Shown here piece after piece: positions 35,846 through 47,620 of a stretch of DNA of 64,000 nucleotides (position 1 is the stretch's first letter; every line of letters begins with the position of its first letter). The position numbers were made by a program, and so were the translations under genes. Origin of the DNA: Christensenella minuta (lineage in GTDB: Bacteria > Bacillota > Clostridia > Christensenellales > Christensenellaceae); assembly GCF_003628755.1 (NCBI RefSeq), contig NZ_CP029256.1:1755585-1819584 (forward strand), given 5' to 3'. The notes under the pieces are model-generated. The model was not told where the DNA came from. It did not search any database and saw nothing but the letters and a program-made list of their open reading frames with translations.

Positions 35846-38286
35846 AGGGGGGGCAGCAGGCCAAATGGGCCAATTCCGCTGTACAGATCGTGCTGCTGTT
35901 TCTCGGCCTCGTTTCCACACTCGCCCTTTTCTTCGGACAGTCCGGGTTTCCGGAACCCAGCTTTCTCCTGTTTATGAGCGCTGTTTTTGCCGCGCTTTTT
36001 TCCGCTGTCTTTTTACTTTTCAAGGGCCGGACGCGGGCGTTCCTGTTATTGGGCATTTTCGGCGCATGGCTGTTGGCCGGGGTCTTCGCGCGCGGGTATT
36101 TCTCCTACGGGATGGAAGTTGCCTCCGGATATATCGCCCCTTACCTTGCACAAGTCGCAAATCTTGAGCTTGGCGCGGCGGCGCCCACGCAGGAAGGCGC
36201 GCAGGCTTGCGCCGCTTTCTGCCTCTATTGCGTGTTTCCCTATGCCGGTTTCCTCGCATGGGCCGTAGTGCTGCGCAGAAGCGCGCTCTTTTCCCTGCTG
36301 GCCACGATCCCCTTGTTTGCATTTTCCTACGGCAGCCTCACCCAGCCCGCCGGCGTCCCCCTCGCCCTGCTGTTCGTGTTTTGGGTTTCCATGATTCTTC
36401 AATCAAGGGTGCTGCGCACCGCTAAGGAGGTGAAGCCCGGTTTTTCCCTCCTGTGCGCCGCGCTTGCCGCCGGAGTATTCTGTACCCTGTTTGCCGCATT
36501 TCCGCAAGAAACTTACACCGCGTCGAAGGACGCTGTCAATCTGCGCCTCGATATTACCAATACGGCCCTCGATTTCGGTTATTCCATTCGCGGCCTGCGC
36601 GGTTTTCCGGCCGGCACGCCGCTTTCAAGCTCGGACGGCACGGTCAGCCTCGATACTACGGGCAGTGTACAGTTTGCCGACCGCGAGGTCATGCGCGTAC
36701 ATTGCGACCAGCCCGAAAGCCTCTATCTGCGCGGATATTCCGCCTCCGTCTATACCGGCCACGAATGGCTCCAGCCGGACGAGCAGGCCTTTGCGGAATC
36801 GAATGCCGGGATTAAGCCGCTGCAATATCTGGGAACGGAAAACCTCCTTCCCGCTGACAGTGTGACCACCACAGTTACCGTCGAACCCGGCCGCACCGAC
36901 TCCAATTTTCTGTTCACGCCTTACCTGCTTGTGGATATCACGTCGGCCGATCCGGCGCCATCGTGGTACGGCGACGCATACCTCGCGGCGGACGGACAGG
37001 CGTCCTATACCTTTGAGACCTACAATACCTACGGTAACGCGTTTATCTCCGCCGACAGCGTCAGCAACCTGTGGCATCTCAGCATGAACCTTCCCCAATA
37101 CAGGGGCAGCATGGAGTTTGAAGGCTATACCTTCCAGTATGAAGTGTTCTCCATCGGCGGTATTCTCTATCCGGAGAAAAGCGGCGTTCCCTCCGCTGTA
37201 ATGGAAGGGGCGCAAGCGTTCCTTACCGATGTTTTCTTTATGGGCGGCACGGATCCGGACGGGCTTTTACAGCCGCAGGAAAGCCCCGACGCCGGATACC
37301 GGGCCTATATCCAGAGCGAATATACCCAGCTCCCGGTTGGCCTGCGGGAAACGCTCCTCGCGTGGTGGAGCGACCGGCGCAGCGGGGAGAACCTGTCTCC
37401 TGAGATGCAGCCGTTTTACGAGCCCTCCGGAGATATTCCCCCCCGCTACTGGGAAACGGCCGCGAAGCTCGTCGCGTCGGAGGTTTCCAAAAACGGCGCT
37501 TATACCGCAAATCCCGGCCCACAGCCTATAAACCGCGATTTTGTGGAATATTTTCTCACCGAGGGAAAGCAGGGATATTGCATCCACTACGCGAGCGCCA
37601 CCACCGCTATGCTGCGCGCTCTCGGAATCCCCGCCCGCTATGTGGAAGGGTATGTGGTCGGAAAAGATTCGTTCGGGGAAGACGGCTGGGCGTCCGTATC
37701 CGCGAACCAGGCGCACTCCTGGGCAGAAATCTGGATGCCGGGAATCGGCTGGGTTCCGGTCGAATCGACACCGGGCGGGACGGCCGCCGGCGAGGTTGCG
37801 GCTGCGTCCGCAGCACCCGCAGCCGTGGCCTCGCCCTCCACGGCTCCAACCCCGTCTCCAGCCGGGCCGCCCGAAACGCCCGCTCCCTCCGCCTCCTCCC
37901 CGGAAGATGCGCAAACCAGTCCGCAGGAAGTTGTGGAATCCGGCAGGGCAGGGTTCGCTGTCCTTCTTATCGCCGCCGCATTCCTTGCCTGCGTCCCGTT
38001 TATCTGCCGCCTGATGGCAAAAAGAAGGCGCGCCCGGCTGATGGACGACCCCGACCCCAACCGCGCCGCACTTGGAATTTACGCATACCTCGACGATCTC
38101 CGCGCGTTCGGCGGGGAAATTTCGCAGGCAGCGGAAGCAATCGCGCTCAAAGCAAAATTCAGCCGGCATGCCATTCGCCCGGAAGAGCTCGCGCAACTGC
38201 GCGGAGAACGCCAGGCGGAACGCGCCAAAGCCGCGAACCGCCTAACGTGCGGCAAAAGGTTCCGGTTTTGGCTGAGCGGCCTGTAA
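35842..38286 (+). CDS. Transglutaminase-like membrane protein (TgpA type)
   Basis: An 814-residue protein with about six N-terminal membrane helices (to residue ~215), an outer region and a transglutaminase core: Cys580 in GYCIHYASATTAMLRALGIPARYVEGY, His625 in AHSWAEIW and the acidic residue in WVPVEST (Glu641 where many relatives have Asp). An Ala/Pro/Ser-rich linker, one more membrane helix (~715-735) and a cytoplasmic tail follow. moxR-DUF58-transglutaminase trios are conserved in bacteria; proteolysis or cross-linking at the envelope is the usual guess. Translationally coupled to DUF58. Confidence 0.88.
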   Translation: MKGGQQAKWANSAVQIVLLFLGLVSTLALFFGQSGFPEPSFLLFMSAVFAALFSAVFLLFKGRTRAFLLLGIFGAWLLAGVFARGYFSYGMEVASGYIAPYLAQVANLELGAAAPTQEGAQACAAFCLYCVFPYAGFLAWAVVLRRSALFSLLATIPLFAFSYGSLTQPAGVPLALLFVFWVSMILQSRVLRTAKEVKPGFSLLCAALAAGVFCTLFAAFPQETYTASKDAVNLRLDITNTALDFGYSIRGLRGFPAGTPLSSSDGTVSLDTTGSVQFADREVMRVHCDQPESLYLRGYSASVYTGHEWLQPDEQAFAESNAGIKPLQYLGTENLLPADSVTTTVTVEPGRTDSNFLFTPYLLVDITSADPAPSWYGDAYLAADGQASYTFETYNTYGNAFISADSVSNLWHLSMNLPQYRGSMEFEGYTFQYEVFSIGGILYPEKSGVPSAVMEGAQAFLTDVFFMGGTDPDGLLQPQESPDAGYRAYIQSEYTQLPVGLRETLLAWWSDRRSGENLSPEMQPFYEPSGDIPPRYWETAAKLVASEVSKNGAYTANPGPQPINRDFVEYFLTEGKQGYCIHYASATTAMLRALGIPARYVEGYVVGKDSFGEDGWASVSANQAHSWAEIWMPGIGWVPVESTPGGTAAGEVAAASAAPAAVASPSTAPTPSPAGPPETPAPSASSPEDAQTSPQEVVESGRAGFAVLLIAAAFLACVPFICRLMAKRRRARLMDDPDPNRAALGIYAYLDDLRAFGGEISQAAEAIALKAKFSRHAIRPEELAQLRGERQAERAKAANRLTCGKRFRFWLSGL

Positions 38287-38304
38287 ACTTAACTAAAAAT
38301 ATGC

Positions 38305-38335
38305 TTGACTTGGAGTGGGCTTCAGGTGTTACAAT
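38305..38335 (+). promoter_or_regulatory. MerR-type promoter/operator C (merR autoregulation)
   Basis: TTGACT, a 19-base spacer (TGGAGTGGGCTTCAGGTGT) and TACAAT, placing the transcript start just before the merR ribosome-binding site. The spacer length and imperfect dyad (TGGAG…CTTCA) match MerR-family operators. Confidence 0.75.
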
Positions 38336-38358
38336 GAGCCTATCGGAGGCGGATGATT

Positions 38359-38751
38359 ATGACGATTGCAGAAGTAAGTAAAAAATATGGGCTCTCGGCG
38401 GACACGCTGCGCTACTATGAGCGTATCGGGCTGATTCCCGGCGTACGGCGTAAGGAAAACGGCATACGGGACTATTCTGAGTCGGACTGTAACTGGGTCG
38501 AATTTATCAAGTGCATGCGCGCCGCTGGGATACAGGTGGAAGCGCTGATCGAGTACGTGGCCCTGTTCCAGCAGGGCGACGATACGCAGGAGGCACGCAA
38601 ACAAATTTTGCTGGAGCAGCGCGAACAGCTCCTTGCCCGCATGGAAGACATGCAGCGGACGCTCGCTCGCCTCGACAAAAAAATCGCCCATTACGATGAA
38701 TGCTTGCGTTTCACGGAAAAAAAACTGCGGAAACACAACCCATCTCAATAA
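38359..38751 (+). CDS. MerR family transcriptional regulator
   Basis: A 130-residue regulator with the MerR winged helix (MTIAEVSKKYGLSADTLRYYERIGLIP, GIRDYSESDCNWVEFIKCMR) and a long dimerisation coiled coil. No cysteine cluster for metals is present, so it resembles AdhR/YyaN-type stress regulators rather than CueR/MerR. GGAGGC fits the ATG at 38359 better than the one two codons earlier. It follows the transglutaminase gene by 72 bases with no terminator between them. Confidence 0.88.
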   Translation: MTIAEVSKKYGLSADTLRYYERIGLIPGVRRKENGIRDYSESDCNWVEFIKCMRAAGIQVEALIEYVALFQQGDDTQEARKQILLEQREQLLARMEDMQRTLARLDKKIAHYDECLRFTEKKLRKHNPSQ

Positions 38752-38782
38752 AAAAACGGCAACCGGAGTTGCCGTTTTTTTA
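38751..38782. terminator. Bidirectional terminator between merR and leuD
   Basis: A perfect 14-bp stem AAAAAAACGGCAAC/GTTGCCGTTTTTTT with a four-base loop; it ends both the merR transcript and the ilv-leu operon. Confidence 0.93.
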
Positions 38783-38811
38783 TTCGCAACCGCGCAACTC
38801 TAGGCTGCGGT

Positions 38812-39303
38812 TCAAAGCTTATTTTGCTTAACCGCCTCGATCAGCCCGCCCGATGCGATGATATCCTGGATAAATTCCGGGAAGGGCTGTGCCTTGAAGC
38901 TTTTCCCGCTTGTGAGGTCCCGGATCTCGCCCGTGGAAAAATCGACTTCCACTTCATCGCCGTCCGAAATCGCTTCCGCCGCTTCCGCACATTCGAGGAT
39001 GGGCAGACCGATATTGATGGCGTTGCGGTAAAAAATACGTGCAAAGCTCGCCGCGATCACGCAGCTGATGCCCGATTCCTTGATCGCAATGGGCGCGTGT
39101 TCGCGCGAAGAGCCGCAGCCAAAATTTTTTACGCCTACCATAATGTCTCCCTGTTTCACCCTGTTCACAAATTCTGTGTCAATATCCTCCATGCAGTGGG
39201 CCGCGAGCTCCTTTGAATCCGATGTGTTGAGGTAGCGCGCGGGGATGATAACGTCCGTATCGATATTGTCCCCATATTTAAAAACCCTGCCTTTTGCTTT
39301 CAT
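38812..39303 (-). CDS. leuD: 3-isopropylmalate dehydratase small subunit
   Basis: A 163-residue swivel subunit of isopropylmalate isomerase. [16 protein letters not shown] near the N-terminus and [16 protein letters not shown] are diagnostic. With LeuC it isomerises 2- to 3-isopropylmalate, and citramalate in the CimA route. GAGGAGGG precedes the ATG at 39303. Last gene of the operon. Confidence 0.95.
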   Translation of the reverse strand: MKAKGRVFKYGDNIDTDVIIPARYLNTSDSKELAAHCMEDIDTEFVNRVKQGDIMVGVKNFGCGSSREHAPIAIKESGISCVIAASFARIFYRNAINIGLPILECAEAAEAISDGDEVEVDFSTGEIRDLTSGKSFKAQPFPEFIQDIIASGGLIEAVKQNKL

Positions 39304-39316
39304 TCGTATTCCCTCC

Positions 39317-40573
39317 TCAAATATCCGCAGGCGAAGCAACCTTGCCTGCAATCGCACTGGCCGCCGCTACTTCCGGGCTCGCCAGGTATACTTCCGATTT
39401 CACATGGCCCATCCGTCCCACAAAGTTCCTGTTCGTGGTCGCAACGGCGCGTTCACCCTCCGCGAGGATGCCGCAGTGCCCGCCGAGGCACGGCCCGCAT
39501 GTGGGAGTGGAAACAGCGCAGCCCGCTTCGATAAATATCTTCAGGAGGCCCTCCTCCATCGCCTGCAGGTAAATCGCCTGGGTCGCGGGGAAAATGATCG
39601 CGCGGACGTTCGGCGCCACCTGGCGTCCCACCATGATCTCCGCCGCCGCACGCAGGTCGCTGATCCTCCCGTTCGTGCACGAACCGATTACCACCTGGTC
39701 GATCTTCACGTCGCCCACCTCGTCGATGGTCTTGGTGTTTTCCGGCAGGTGCGGGAAGGAAACCGTGGATTTAATTTCACTGAGGTCGATGTCAATCACA
39801 CGCTCATAGACCGCGTCCGGGTCGGGCGCATATACTTTGAATTCACGGTCCGCATGCGCGCGGATATATTCTATCGTCTGTTCGTCCACCTCAAAGATGC
39901 CATTCTTGCCGCCCGCTTCGATCGCCATGTTGGCAATGCACAGGCGGTCGTCCATCGTCAGGGACGCAAGGCCTTCTCCGCCGAATTCCATAGACTGGTA
40001 AAGCGCGCCGTCCACACCGATCATGCCAATGATGTGCAGGATCACGTCCTTGCCGCTGACATATTTCTTCAGTTCTCCCCGCAGGTTGAAGCGGATGGAC
40101 CCCGGCACCTTCAGCCACACCTTGCCCGTCGCCATCCCGGCGGCCATATCCGTGGAGCCGACGCCCGTGGAAAACGCGCCCAGGGCGCCATAGGTACATG
40201 TATGCGAATCCGCGCCGATCACCGCGTCCCCCGCGACCACAAGGCCTTTTTCGGGCAGCAGCGCATGCTCAATGCCCATTTGTCCCACGTCGAAAAAATT
40301 CACGATGCCGTGCTTTTGCGCAAATTCGCGTACCAGCTTGCACTGCTCCGCCGCTTTGATATCCTTGTTCGGCGTAAAGTGGTCCATCACAAGGGCGATC
40401 TTATTTTTATCGAAGACCTCTTTTCCGGTCTTGCCCATTTCCCGGATGGCAACCGGCGACGTGATATCGTTCCCGAGAACCATATCGAGATTCACGGAAA
40501 TGAGCTGCCCCGCGGCCACGCTCGGAAGTCCCGCATGCGCCGCCAGTATTTTTTGCGTCATTGTCATACCCAT
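39317..40573 (-). CDS. leuC: 3-isopropylmalate dehydratase large subunit
   Basis: A 418-residue aconitase-family protein of the short, archaeal/clostridial LeuC type. The 4Fe-4S ligands are in [11 protein letters not shown] and [24 protein letters not shown] is the conserved active-site stretch. GAGGA precedes the ATG at 40573. Followed by leuD after 13 bases. Confidence 0.95.
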   Translation of the reverse strand: MGMTMTQKILAAHAGLPSVAAGQLISVNLDMVLGNDITSPVAIREMGKTGKEVFDKNKIALVMDHFTPNKDIKAAEQCKLVREFAQKHGIVNFFDVGQMGIEHALLPEKGLVVAGDAVIGADSHTCTYGALGAFSTGVGSTDMAAGMATGKVWLKVPGSIRFNLRGELKKYVSGKDVILHIIGMIGVDGALYQSMEFGGEGLASLTMDDRLCIANMAIEAGGKNGIFEVDEQTIEYIRAHADREFKVYAPDPDAVYERVIDIDLSEIKSTVSFPHLPENTKTIDEVGDVKIDQVVIGSCTNGRISDLRAAAEIMVGRQVAPNVRAIIFPATQAIYLQAMEEGLLKIFIEAGCAVSTPTCGPCLGGHCGILAEGERAVATTNRNFVGRMGHVKSEVYLASPEVAAASAIAGKVASPADI

Positions 40574-40718
40574 ATCATATTCCTCGCACCTTTTTAGGTG
40601 CTCCGGAAAAGAGATGCCCCCCTTTTCCGACCTTTCCCTGTTTAATGTTATTTCGTTCGCAAACACGCGCTTACGAAATAGATATTCCCGACGAACACCG
40701 TCAGGTAAAGTTAACTTG

Positions 40719-42296
40719 TTAGTTGCTTTCGTCCAGAGTCAGCTTATACTCGATCGAATCCGTAAGCGCGAGAAAGCTCGCCTCGATGATGTCTGTCGAC
40801 ACCCCTACGGTGTTCCATGTATGTTTTCCGTCCGTCGATTCGATCAGGACGCGCACCTTGGCAGCCGTGGTGGCCGAGCTTTCAAGCACACGCACCTTAT
40901 AGTCCGCGAGACGCATGGTCTCAAGTGCCGGATAAAAACCCTTGAGCGCGCCACGGAGCGCAAGGTCAAGCGCATGCACCGGGCCGTCGCCCTCCGCGCC
41001 GGTGATCCGCGACTGCCCGTCCACCTGCACCTTGATGATTGCGGAAGACGGATACTCCTGCTCCTGCAAAGGCTGTTCGCCGATGATTTTGAAATACTCG
41101 AGCTCAAAATACTTTTTGTGTTTTCCAAGCAGCCTGCGGATCACCAGCTCGAAGCTCTGCTCTGCCGCCTCGAATTGATAACCCTCGAATTCAAGCTGTT
41201 TGAGCTTGCCAACAAGCTCGGCCACCACGGGGTCTTTTACCGTGACCGACGGCTCCACCTTCTGTATCTTTTTAATCAGCGTCGCCTTGCCCGAAACCTC
41301 GCTCATCAGGAACCGGCGGCTGTTGCCCACCTTCTGTGGATCGACATGCTCGAAGCTCTCGCGTATTTTTTTCACGCCGTCAATGTGCATGCCGCCCTTG
41401 TGCGCAAACGCGCTCGACCCCACGTAGGGGGCCCCCGAGGGCAGCCAGATGTTGGAAATATCCGCGATCCGCCGCGCAGTCTCCGTGAGGCGCTTCAGGT
41501 TTTCCTCCCCCAGTACGTCATAGCCGCGCTTCAGCTCCAGGTCCGGGATGATCGTGGAAAGGTTTGCGTTCCCGCACCGTTCCCCGTATCCGATAAACGT
41601 TCCCTGCACCTGCGCTGCTCCCGCGTCCACCGCAAACATCGTCTGCGCGACCGCCATTCCCGTATCGTTATGGCAATGGATGCCCACCTGCACGTCCGGG
41701 AACCCTTTTACCACCTGTCCCGTTATTTCATAAATATCCGTGGGATAGGTGCCGCCGTTCGTATCGCACAGGCAAAGGACGTCCGCGCCGCCGGCCGCCG
41801 CCGCTTCGAGCGCTTCCATCGCATATCCGGGATTCGCTTTGTATCCGTCGAAAAAGTGTTCTGCATCGAACACCACATACTTACCGTTCCGCTTCATATA
41901 GGCAAGCGTGCTTTCGATCATCGCAAGGTTTTCCTCAGGCGTTGTATTGATTACCTTAAGGACGTGCAGGTCCCAGCATTTTCCAAAGATCGAAACCGCA
42001 GGCGTCCCCGCCTCCATCAGGCTTTTGACGTTCGAATCCTCTTCGGGCAGGATGTTCTTGCGCCGGGTGCTGCCAAAGGCGCACAGCTTCGCGTGCCTTT
42101 GCGTCTCGCTTTGCAGCCTGCGAAAAAATTCCAGGTCTTTTGGATTGGAAGCAGGATTCCCTGCTTCGATGAAATCGATCCCCAGCGCGTCGAGCGCCCG
42201 GACAATCTTGAGCTTATCCTCCACGGAGAAAGCGATGCCTTCTCCCTGCATACCGTCGCGCAGCGTGGAATCGAAGGTGTATATTTTTTTACTCAT
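40719..42296 (-). CDS. cimA: (R)-citramalate synthase
   Basis: A 525-residue member of the TIGR00977 citramalate synthase group. DREmR-type TIM-barrel start ([15 protein letters not shown]), metal-binding [11 protein letters not shown] and [11 protein letters not shown] are present, with a C-terminal LeuA-dimer/regulatory domain ([15 protein letters not shown]). It condenses pyruvate and acetyl-CoA to citramalate, giving 2-oxobutyrate for isoleucine without threonine deaminase. AAAAGGA precedes the ATG at 42296. It could be misread as a second LeuA, but the CimA-type motifs favour citramalate. Confidence 0.9.
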   Translation of the reverse strand: MSKKIYTFDSTLRDGMQGEGIAFSVEDKLKIVRALDALGIDFIEAGNPASNPKDLEFFRRLQSETQRHAKLCAFGSTRRKNILPEEDSNVKSLMEAGTPAVSIFGKCWDLHVLKVINTTPEENLAMIESTLAYMKRNGKYVVFDAEHFFDGYKANPGYAMEALEAAAAGGADVLCLCDTNGGTYPTDIYEITGQVVKGFPDVQVGIHCHNDTGMAVAQTMFAVDAGAAQVQGTFIGYGERCGNANLSTIIPDLELKRGYDVLGEENLKRLTETARRIADISNIWLPSGAPYVGSSAFAHKGGMHIDGVKKIRESFEHVDPQKVGNSRRFLMSEVSGKATLIKKIQKVEPSVTVKDPVVAELVGKLKQLEFEGYQFEAAEQSFELVIRRLLGKHKKYFELEYFKIIGEQPLQEQEYPSSAIIKVQVDGQSRITGAEGDGPVHALDLALRGALKGFYPALETMRLADYKVRVLESSATTAAKVRVLIESTDGKHTWNTVGVSTDIIEASFLALTDSIEYKLTLDESN

Positions 42297-42369
42297 AAAT
42301 TTTTTCCTTTTCAACGTGTCCGCATATTGGAAACGCCTGCTGATCGTGCACAGGATGGACGCGGTTTAA

Positions 42370-42389
42370 GGCAAGCCGCGCGGCTTGCC
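42370..42389. repeat. Perfect 20-bp palindrome between leuA and cimA
   Basis: GGCAAGCCGC followed at once by GCGGCTTGCC. As RNA it makes a strong hairpin with no U-run, so it is not an intrinsic terminator; mRNA processing or stability is possible. Confidence 0.6.
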
Positions 42390-42448
42390 GGATACGCCGC
42401 ATGGGAATCCCGGAGCCTGACGCAGGAATACGCCCATATTGTATGCGA

Positions 42449-43954
42449 TCAGGCCCCTAAGAGTTTGTTTACCGCATTGATATACGCCAGCATGGACGCC
42501 TCAATAATATCGGTAGACAGGCCGCGGCCCGTAACAGTCCTGCTGCCCGACGATACCTTGACCACAACTTCGCCCAGCGCATCTTCGCCGTGCGATACCG
42601 CGTTGATCTTATAGTTGTTCAGGACGAGCGGCATCTGCACGATCTTCTCGATCGCCTGATAGGCCGCATCGATCGGGCCGTCGCCAAGCGCCACCTGTTC
42701 CTGCGAAGCGCCGCTCATATCCTCGAGCGTGATATTCGCCGTCGCCTGGATGGTATTGCCGCTGTTGACAACAAACTGCTTCAGGCGGAAATGCTCCACA
42801 ACCTTCGCGGCCTTCTGGGCGACCAGCGCTTCCACGTCGTATTCCGTCACTTCTTTCTTCTTGTCGCACAGCTCTTTGAACTGCCCAAACGCCGTGTCCA
42901 GCTCTTCCGGCGTTAGGTTGTAACCCAGCTCTTTGAGGAAGTCATCGAACGCATGGCGGCCGGAATGTTTGCCCAGCACCATCTTATTCGTTGTCAGCCC
43001 GACCGACTCGGGCGTCATAATTTCATAGGTTTCGCGCTTCGCCAGTACACCGTGCTGGTGGATGCCGCTTTCATGTGCAAATGCGTTCGCGCCTACGATG
43101 GCTTTGTTCGGCGGAATGGATACGCCGATAATCTTCGAGAGCAGGCGGGACGTGCGGTACAGCTGTTTGGTGTTGATGTTCGTGTCCGCGTCGAGCAACG
43201 CCCGGCGCGTATGGATCGCCATGACGATTTCTTCGAGGGACGCGTTGCCCGCTCGTTCGCCGATACCGTTGACCGTGCATTCCACCTGCGTTGCGCCCGC
43301 AGAAACGGATGCCAGCGAATTTGCGACCGCCATGCCGAGGTCGTTGTGGCAGTGGACCGCCAGGTCGATCTCGTCGACGCCCTCCACGTTCTGCTTCATG
43401 TACGTAATCATGTCGTACATTTCCTGTGGCAGGACGTAGCCCACCGTATCGGGCAGGTTGATCGTTTTCGCACCCGCGCCGATCGCGGTTTTGACCGCCT
43501 TTGCCAGAAACGCCATGTCGCTTCTCGACGCGTCTTCCGCGGAAAATTCCACGTCCGGCACAAGGCTTCTCGCGTAACTCACGGATTCCCTGATATGCTC
43601 CAGTACCTGTTCCTCCGTCATCTTCAGTTTATACTGCATATGCAGCGGCGAGGTTGCCAGAAAGACGTGGATCCTCGGCGCCGCCGCCTGCGACAATGCC
43701 TCGTAAGAGGCGTCGATATCCTTTTTGACCGCACGGGAGAGAGAGGCGACGGTGCAGTCCTTGATGGTTTTTGCAATAGTTTGCACACTCTCGAAATCCC
43801 CGGGCGACGATACCGCGAATCCCGCTTCAATAATATCTACTTTCAGCAGCTCCAACTGTCTTGCGACTTCGATCTTCTCGGACAGGTTCATGCTGCATCC
43901 GGGGGATTGCTCTCCGTCGCGCAGCGTCGTATCAAAAATTTTAATGGTTTTCAT
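42449..43954 (-). CDS. leuA: 2-isopropylmalate synthase
   Basis: A 501-residue enzyme condensing 2-oxoisovalerate with acetyl-CoA, the first step of leucine synthesis. Barrel motifs IFDTTLRDGEQSPG, HCHNDLGMAVANS and GIGERAGNASLEE, GANAFAHESGIHQHG, and a C-terminal leucine-binding regulatory domain (GDGPIDAAYQAIEK) that gives feedback inhibition. AAAAGGAG precedes the ATG. Confidence 0.95.
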   Translation of the reverse strand: MKTIKIFDTTLRDGEQSPGCSMNLSEKIEVARQLELLKVDIIEAGFAVSSPGDFESVQTIAKTIKDCTVASLSRAVKKDIDASYEALSQAAAPRIHVFLATSPLHMQYKLKMTEEQVLEHIRESVSYARSLVPDVEFSAEDASRSDMAFLAKAVKTAIGAGAKTINLPDTVGYVLPQEMYDMITYMKQNVEGVDEIDLAVHCHNDLGMAVANSLASVSAGATQVECTVNGIGERAGNASLEEIVMAIHTRRALLDADTNINTKQLYRTSRLLSKIIGVSIPPNKAIVGANAFAHESGIHQHGVLAKRETYEIMTPESVGLTTNKMVLGKHSGRHAFDDFLKELGYNLTPEELDTAFGQFKELCDKKKEVTEYDVEALVAQKAAKVVEHFRLKQFVVNSGNTIQATANITLEDMSGASQEQVALGDGPIDAAYQAIEKIVQMPLVLNNYKINAVSHGEDALGEVVVKVSSGSRTVTGRGLSTDIIEASMLAYINAVNKLLGA

Positions 43955-44124
43955 ATCTTATACTCCTTTTCGTCGCAACCGCCTTTCCTGCTCGCTTTGC
44001 CATGCGGCGGTTGCCGCTCTGGCGCCTTCGCTGTCCAACCGCGCTCCGTTTGCGCTTTCGGAAACCCAGGCGCCCTCTTCCCCACAAACCCGCTTCGCCT
44101 GCGGGCTTTCGCGGGGCTCCGCAC

Positions 44125-45774
44125 TTACTTCAGTACTGCGCCAGTATCTGCGCTCTGTACCATTCTTGAATACCTCGCAAGCCATCCCGTCTTGATCTTC
44201 GGCGGCAAAAGCTGCGAGTTCGTAAGTCGTTTTTCAAGCTCAGCCTCATCCACTTTGAGGTTGATGGAGTATGCGTTGATATCGATCTCGATCACGTCGC
44301 CTTCCTGCACATAAGCAATTGGGCCGCCTGCCGCCGCTTCCGGCGACACATGTCCGACAGCCGCTCCGCGCGACGCACCGGAAAACCGTCCGTCCGTGAT
44401 AAGCGCCACTTCCTTGTCGAGTCCCATTCCGGCAAGGCTTGCGGTCGGCGCCAGCATTTCGCGCATGCCCGGGCCGCCTTTAGGTCCTTCGTAGCGGATC
44501 ACGACTACATCGCCTTTTTGAATCTTTCCGCCGAGGATCGCTTCGTTCGCTTCTTCCTCGCTGTTAAAGACCCGGGCCGTGCATGTGCTCTTCATCATTT
44601 CCGGGGCGACCGCCGCACGTTTCACCACACACCCGTTAGGTGCGAGGTTGCCGTATAAAATAGCGATGCCGCCGTTTTCCGAATAGGGATCGTCCACCGG
44701 CCGAATCACGTCGCCGGTCCGCTTCGCGTTTTCAATCCGCTCCATTACGGTGCCGTCCACGGTCCGGTTGTCCTCGACCAGCCCTTTTTTATGGATCTCC
44801 GCCATCACAGCCGGGATTCCGCCGCATTCGTTCAACTCCTCGATATAATGGCGGCCCGCCGGAGCCAGATGACAGAGATTCGGGGTCTTCTCGCTGATCT
44901 CGTTTACCTGGCGCAGGTCGATCCTGATTCCGCATTCATGCGCGATTGCCGGAAGGTGCAGCATGCTGTTTGTACTGCAGCCAAGCGCCATATCCATAGT
45001 AATCGCATTGCGGAACGCCCTTTCATTCATAATATCGCGCGGCCGCAGGTTTTGCTCGACGAGCTTCATAACCTGCATGCCCGTATGCTTCCCCAGCGCG
45101 GTCCGCGCGGACATCACCGCCGGGATCGTCCCATTCCCGGGAAGCGCCATGCCAAGCACCTCCGCGAGGCAGTTCATGGAATTTGCCGTATACATACCGG
45201 AGCAGCTGCCGCAGCTCGGGCACGCCTTTTGCTCAAAGGCCTCCAGCTCCTCGTCCGACATCGTCCCGTTCGCGTGCTGTCCGACCGCTTCAAACATGCT
45301 GGACAGGCTCGTCTTATGGCCGCCGAACCTGCCCGCGAGCATCGGCCCGCCCGAACAGACGATCGCCGGGATGTTCACCCGCGCCGCCGCCATCAGCATT
45401 CCGGGGACGATCTTATCGCAGTTGGGGACCATCACCGCGCCGTCAAACGCATGGGCGACGAGCAGAGTTTCCACACTGTCCGCGATCAGCTCACGCGAGG
45501 GCAGCGAGTAGTGCATCCCCATATGGTTCATCGCGATACCGTCGCATACGCCGATCGCCGGGACCTCGATTGGGGTCCCGCCTGCCATGCGGATACCGTC
45601 CTTAACCGCGCGGGCCACCGTATCCAGGTGCAGGTGTCCGGGGATTATTTCGCTCTGCGCGTTTACCACCGCGATCAGCGGCCGTTCCAGTTCTTCTTTT
45701 GTCAGCCCCAGCGCATACAGCAAGGACCGGTGCGGCGCTCGCTGCGCGCCTTTTTTGATGTTATCGCTATTCAT
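44125..45774 (-). CDS. ilvD: Dihydroxy-acid dehydratase
   Basis: A 549-residue Fe-S dehydratase. Conserved stretches are [34 protein letters not shown] and [13 protein letters not shown]; cysteines of the first two ligate the cluster. It converts dihydroxy-acids to 2-keto acids for Val, Ile and Leu. The 170-base gap to leuA contains a GCAACCGCC/GGCGGTTGC stem and no terminator. Confidence 0.95.
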   Translation of the reverse strand: MNSDNIKKGAQRAPHRSLLYALGLTKEELERPLIAVVNAQSEIIPGHLHLDTVARAVKDGIRMAGGTPIEVPAIGVCDGIAMNHMGMHYSLPSRELIADSVETLLVAHAFDGAVMVPNCDKIVPGMLMAAARVNIPAIVCSGGPMLAGRFGGHKTSLSSMFEAVGQHANGTMSDEELEAFEQKACPSCGSCSGMYTANSMNCLAEVLGMALPGNGTIPAVMSARTALGKHTGMQVMKLVEQNLRPRDIMNERAFRNAITMDMALGCSTNSMLHLPAIAHECGIRIDLRQVNEISEKTPNLCHLAPAGRHYIEELNECGGIPAVMAEIHKKGLVEDNRTVDGTVMERIENAKRTGDVIRPVDDPYSENGGIAILYGNLAPNGCVVKRAAVAPEMMKSTCTARVFNSEEEANEAILGGKIQKGDVVVIRYEGPKGGPGMREMLAPTASLAGMGLDKEVALITDGRFSGASRGAAVGHVSPEAAAGGPIAYVQEGDVIEIDINAYSINLKVDEAELEKRLTNSQLLPPKIKTGWLARYSRMVQSADTGAVLK

Positions 45775-45796
45775 ACCTAATGCTCTCTTTCATTCG

Positions 45797-45832
45797 CTCC
45801 CGCAAGGGCACTTGCAGTTCCCCTTGCGGGAG
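45797..45832. repeat. 12-bp inverted repeat between ilvC and ilvD
   Basis: CTCCCGCAAGGG pairs with CCCTTGCGGGAG across a 12-base loop. No U-run follows on the transcribed strand, so it is more likely a processing or stabilising hairpin than a terminator. Confidence 0.6.
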
Positions 45833-45913
45833 TCCCTTGCCCAGGATCGTTTTGCCCGCGCAAACAGGCGCCAAGCCAAAAGCCGCCCGCCGCGAACAGG
45901 CCTTGGCTGTTTT

Positions 45914-46930
<1,017 letters not shown>

Positions 46931-47008
46931 TTATTGCAGTTCCATGCCGGCAGCGCATGCGCCTTTTGCCGGAATCTGCTATACAACACTCATTATTTGC
47001 CCGCGCAT

Positions 47009-47029
47009 CGCAGCAGGCCATCTGCTGCG
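47009..47029. repeat. Hairpin between ilvN and ilvC
   Basis: CGCAGCAG/CTGCTGCG with a five-base loop, extended outward by GCATC/GATGC. No U-run follows. The remaining bases of this 147-base gap show nothing else. Confidence 0.5.
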
Positions 47030-47056
47030 GAAGATGCGGAGCTCCTTTCGGGAACG

Positions 47057-47557
47057 TCAGTCTTCATGGATGGATACCGCTCCCCGCTGCAGGGCGGTGA
47101 TGCCCGTGCGTGAAAGCTCAATAATACCGTACTCATCCAGCAGCTTTAAAAGCGCGTCGTTCTTTTCCGGCGAACCCGCCATCTCGATAATCATAGTCTC
47201 CGCGCAGATATCCACAATCTTGGTGCGGAAGATGTCGCACAATTCAATGATGCTCGCGCGTTTTTTCGCGTTCGATTTCACCTTCACCAGCACCAGCTCC
47301 TTATAAACCGAGCTTTTGGACCGCAGTCCCGTAATTTTCACCACATCTACCAGCTTAGCCAATTGTTTCTGGATTTGTTCCAGGATGGCTTCGTCCCCGA
47401 TCAGTTCGATTGTGATACGGGATATCTTGGGGTCGTGCGTCTCTCCGACGGAGAGAGACCGGATATTGTACCCCCTGCGGGAGAACAGACCAGTGACCTT
47501 CGATAGGACGCCGGATGTATTTCTGACCAATATGGACAATACGTATCTTCTAATCAT
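47057..47557 (-). CDS. ilvN: Acetolactate synthase small (regulatory) subunit
   Basis: A 166-residue ACT-domain protein (LSILVRNTSGVLSKVTGLFSRRGYNI) that binds valine and controls IlvB. The second ACT-like half is present. AAGGAG precedes the ATG; it lies 63 bases after ilvB. Confidence 0.94.
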   Translation of the reverse strand: MIRRYVLSILVRNTSGVLSKVTGLFSRRGYNIRSLSVGETHDPKISRITIELIGDEAILEQIQKQLAKLVDVVKITGLRSKSSVYKELVLVKVKSNAKKRASIIELCDIFRTKIVDICAETMIIEMAGSPEKNDALLKLLDEYGIIELSRTGITALQRGAVSIHED

Positions 47558-47620
47558 TGTTTATCTCCTTCGTTCCTGCTTTCCTACTTTATTATATAGC
47601 GCCTGCGATTCAGGGTCCAA

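Noticed and set aside
40272-42614. A very long plus-strand open frame opposite cimA and leuC
   Set aside because: It is antisense to two unmistakable enzymes, has no family features or ribosome-binding site, and arises from GC-biased codon use on the other strand. The same holds for the long plus-strand frames opposite dnaB, gdpP, mrdA and rnfC.
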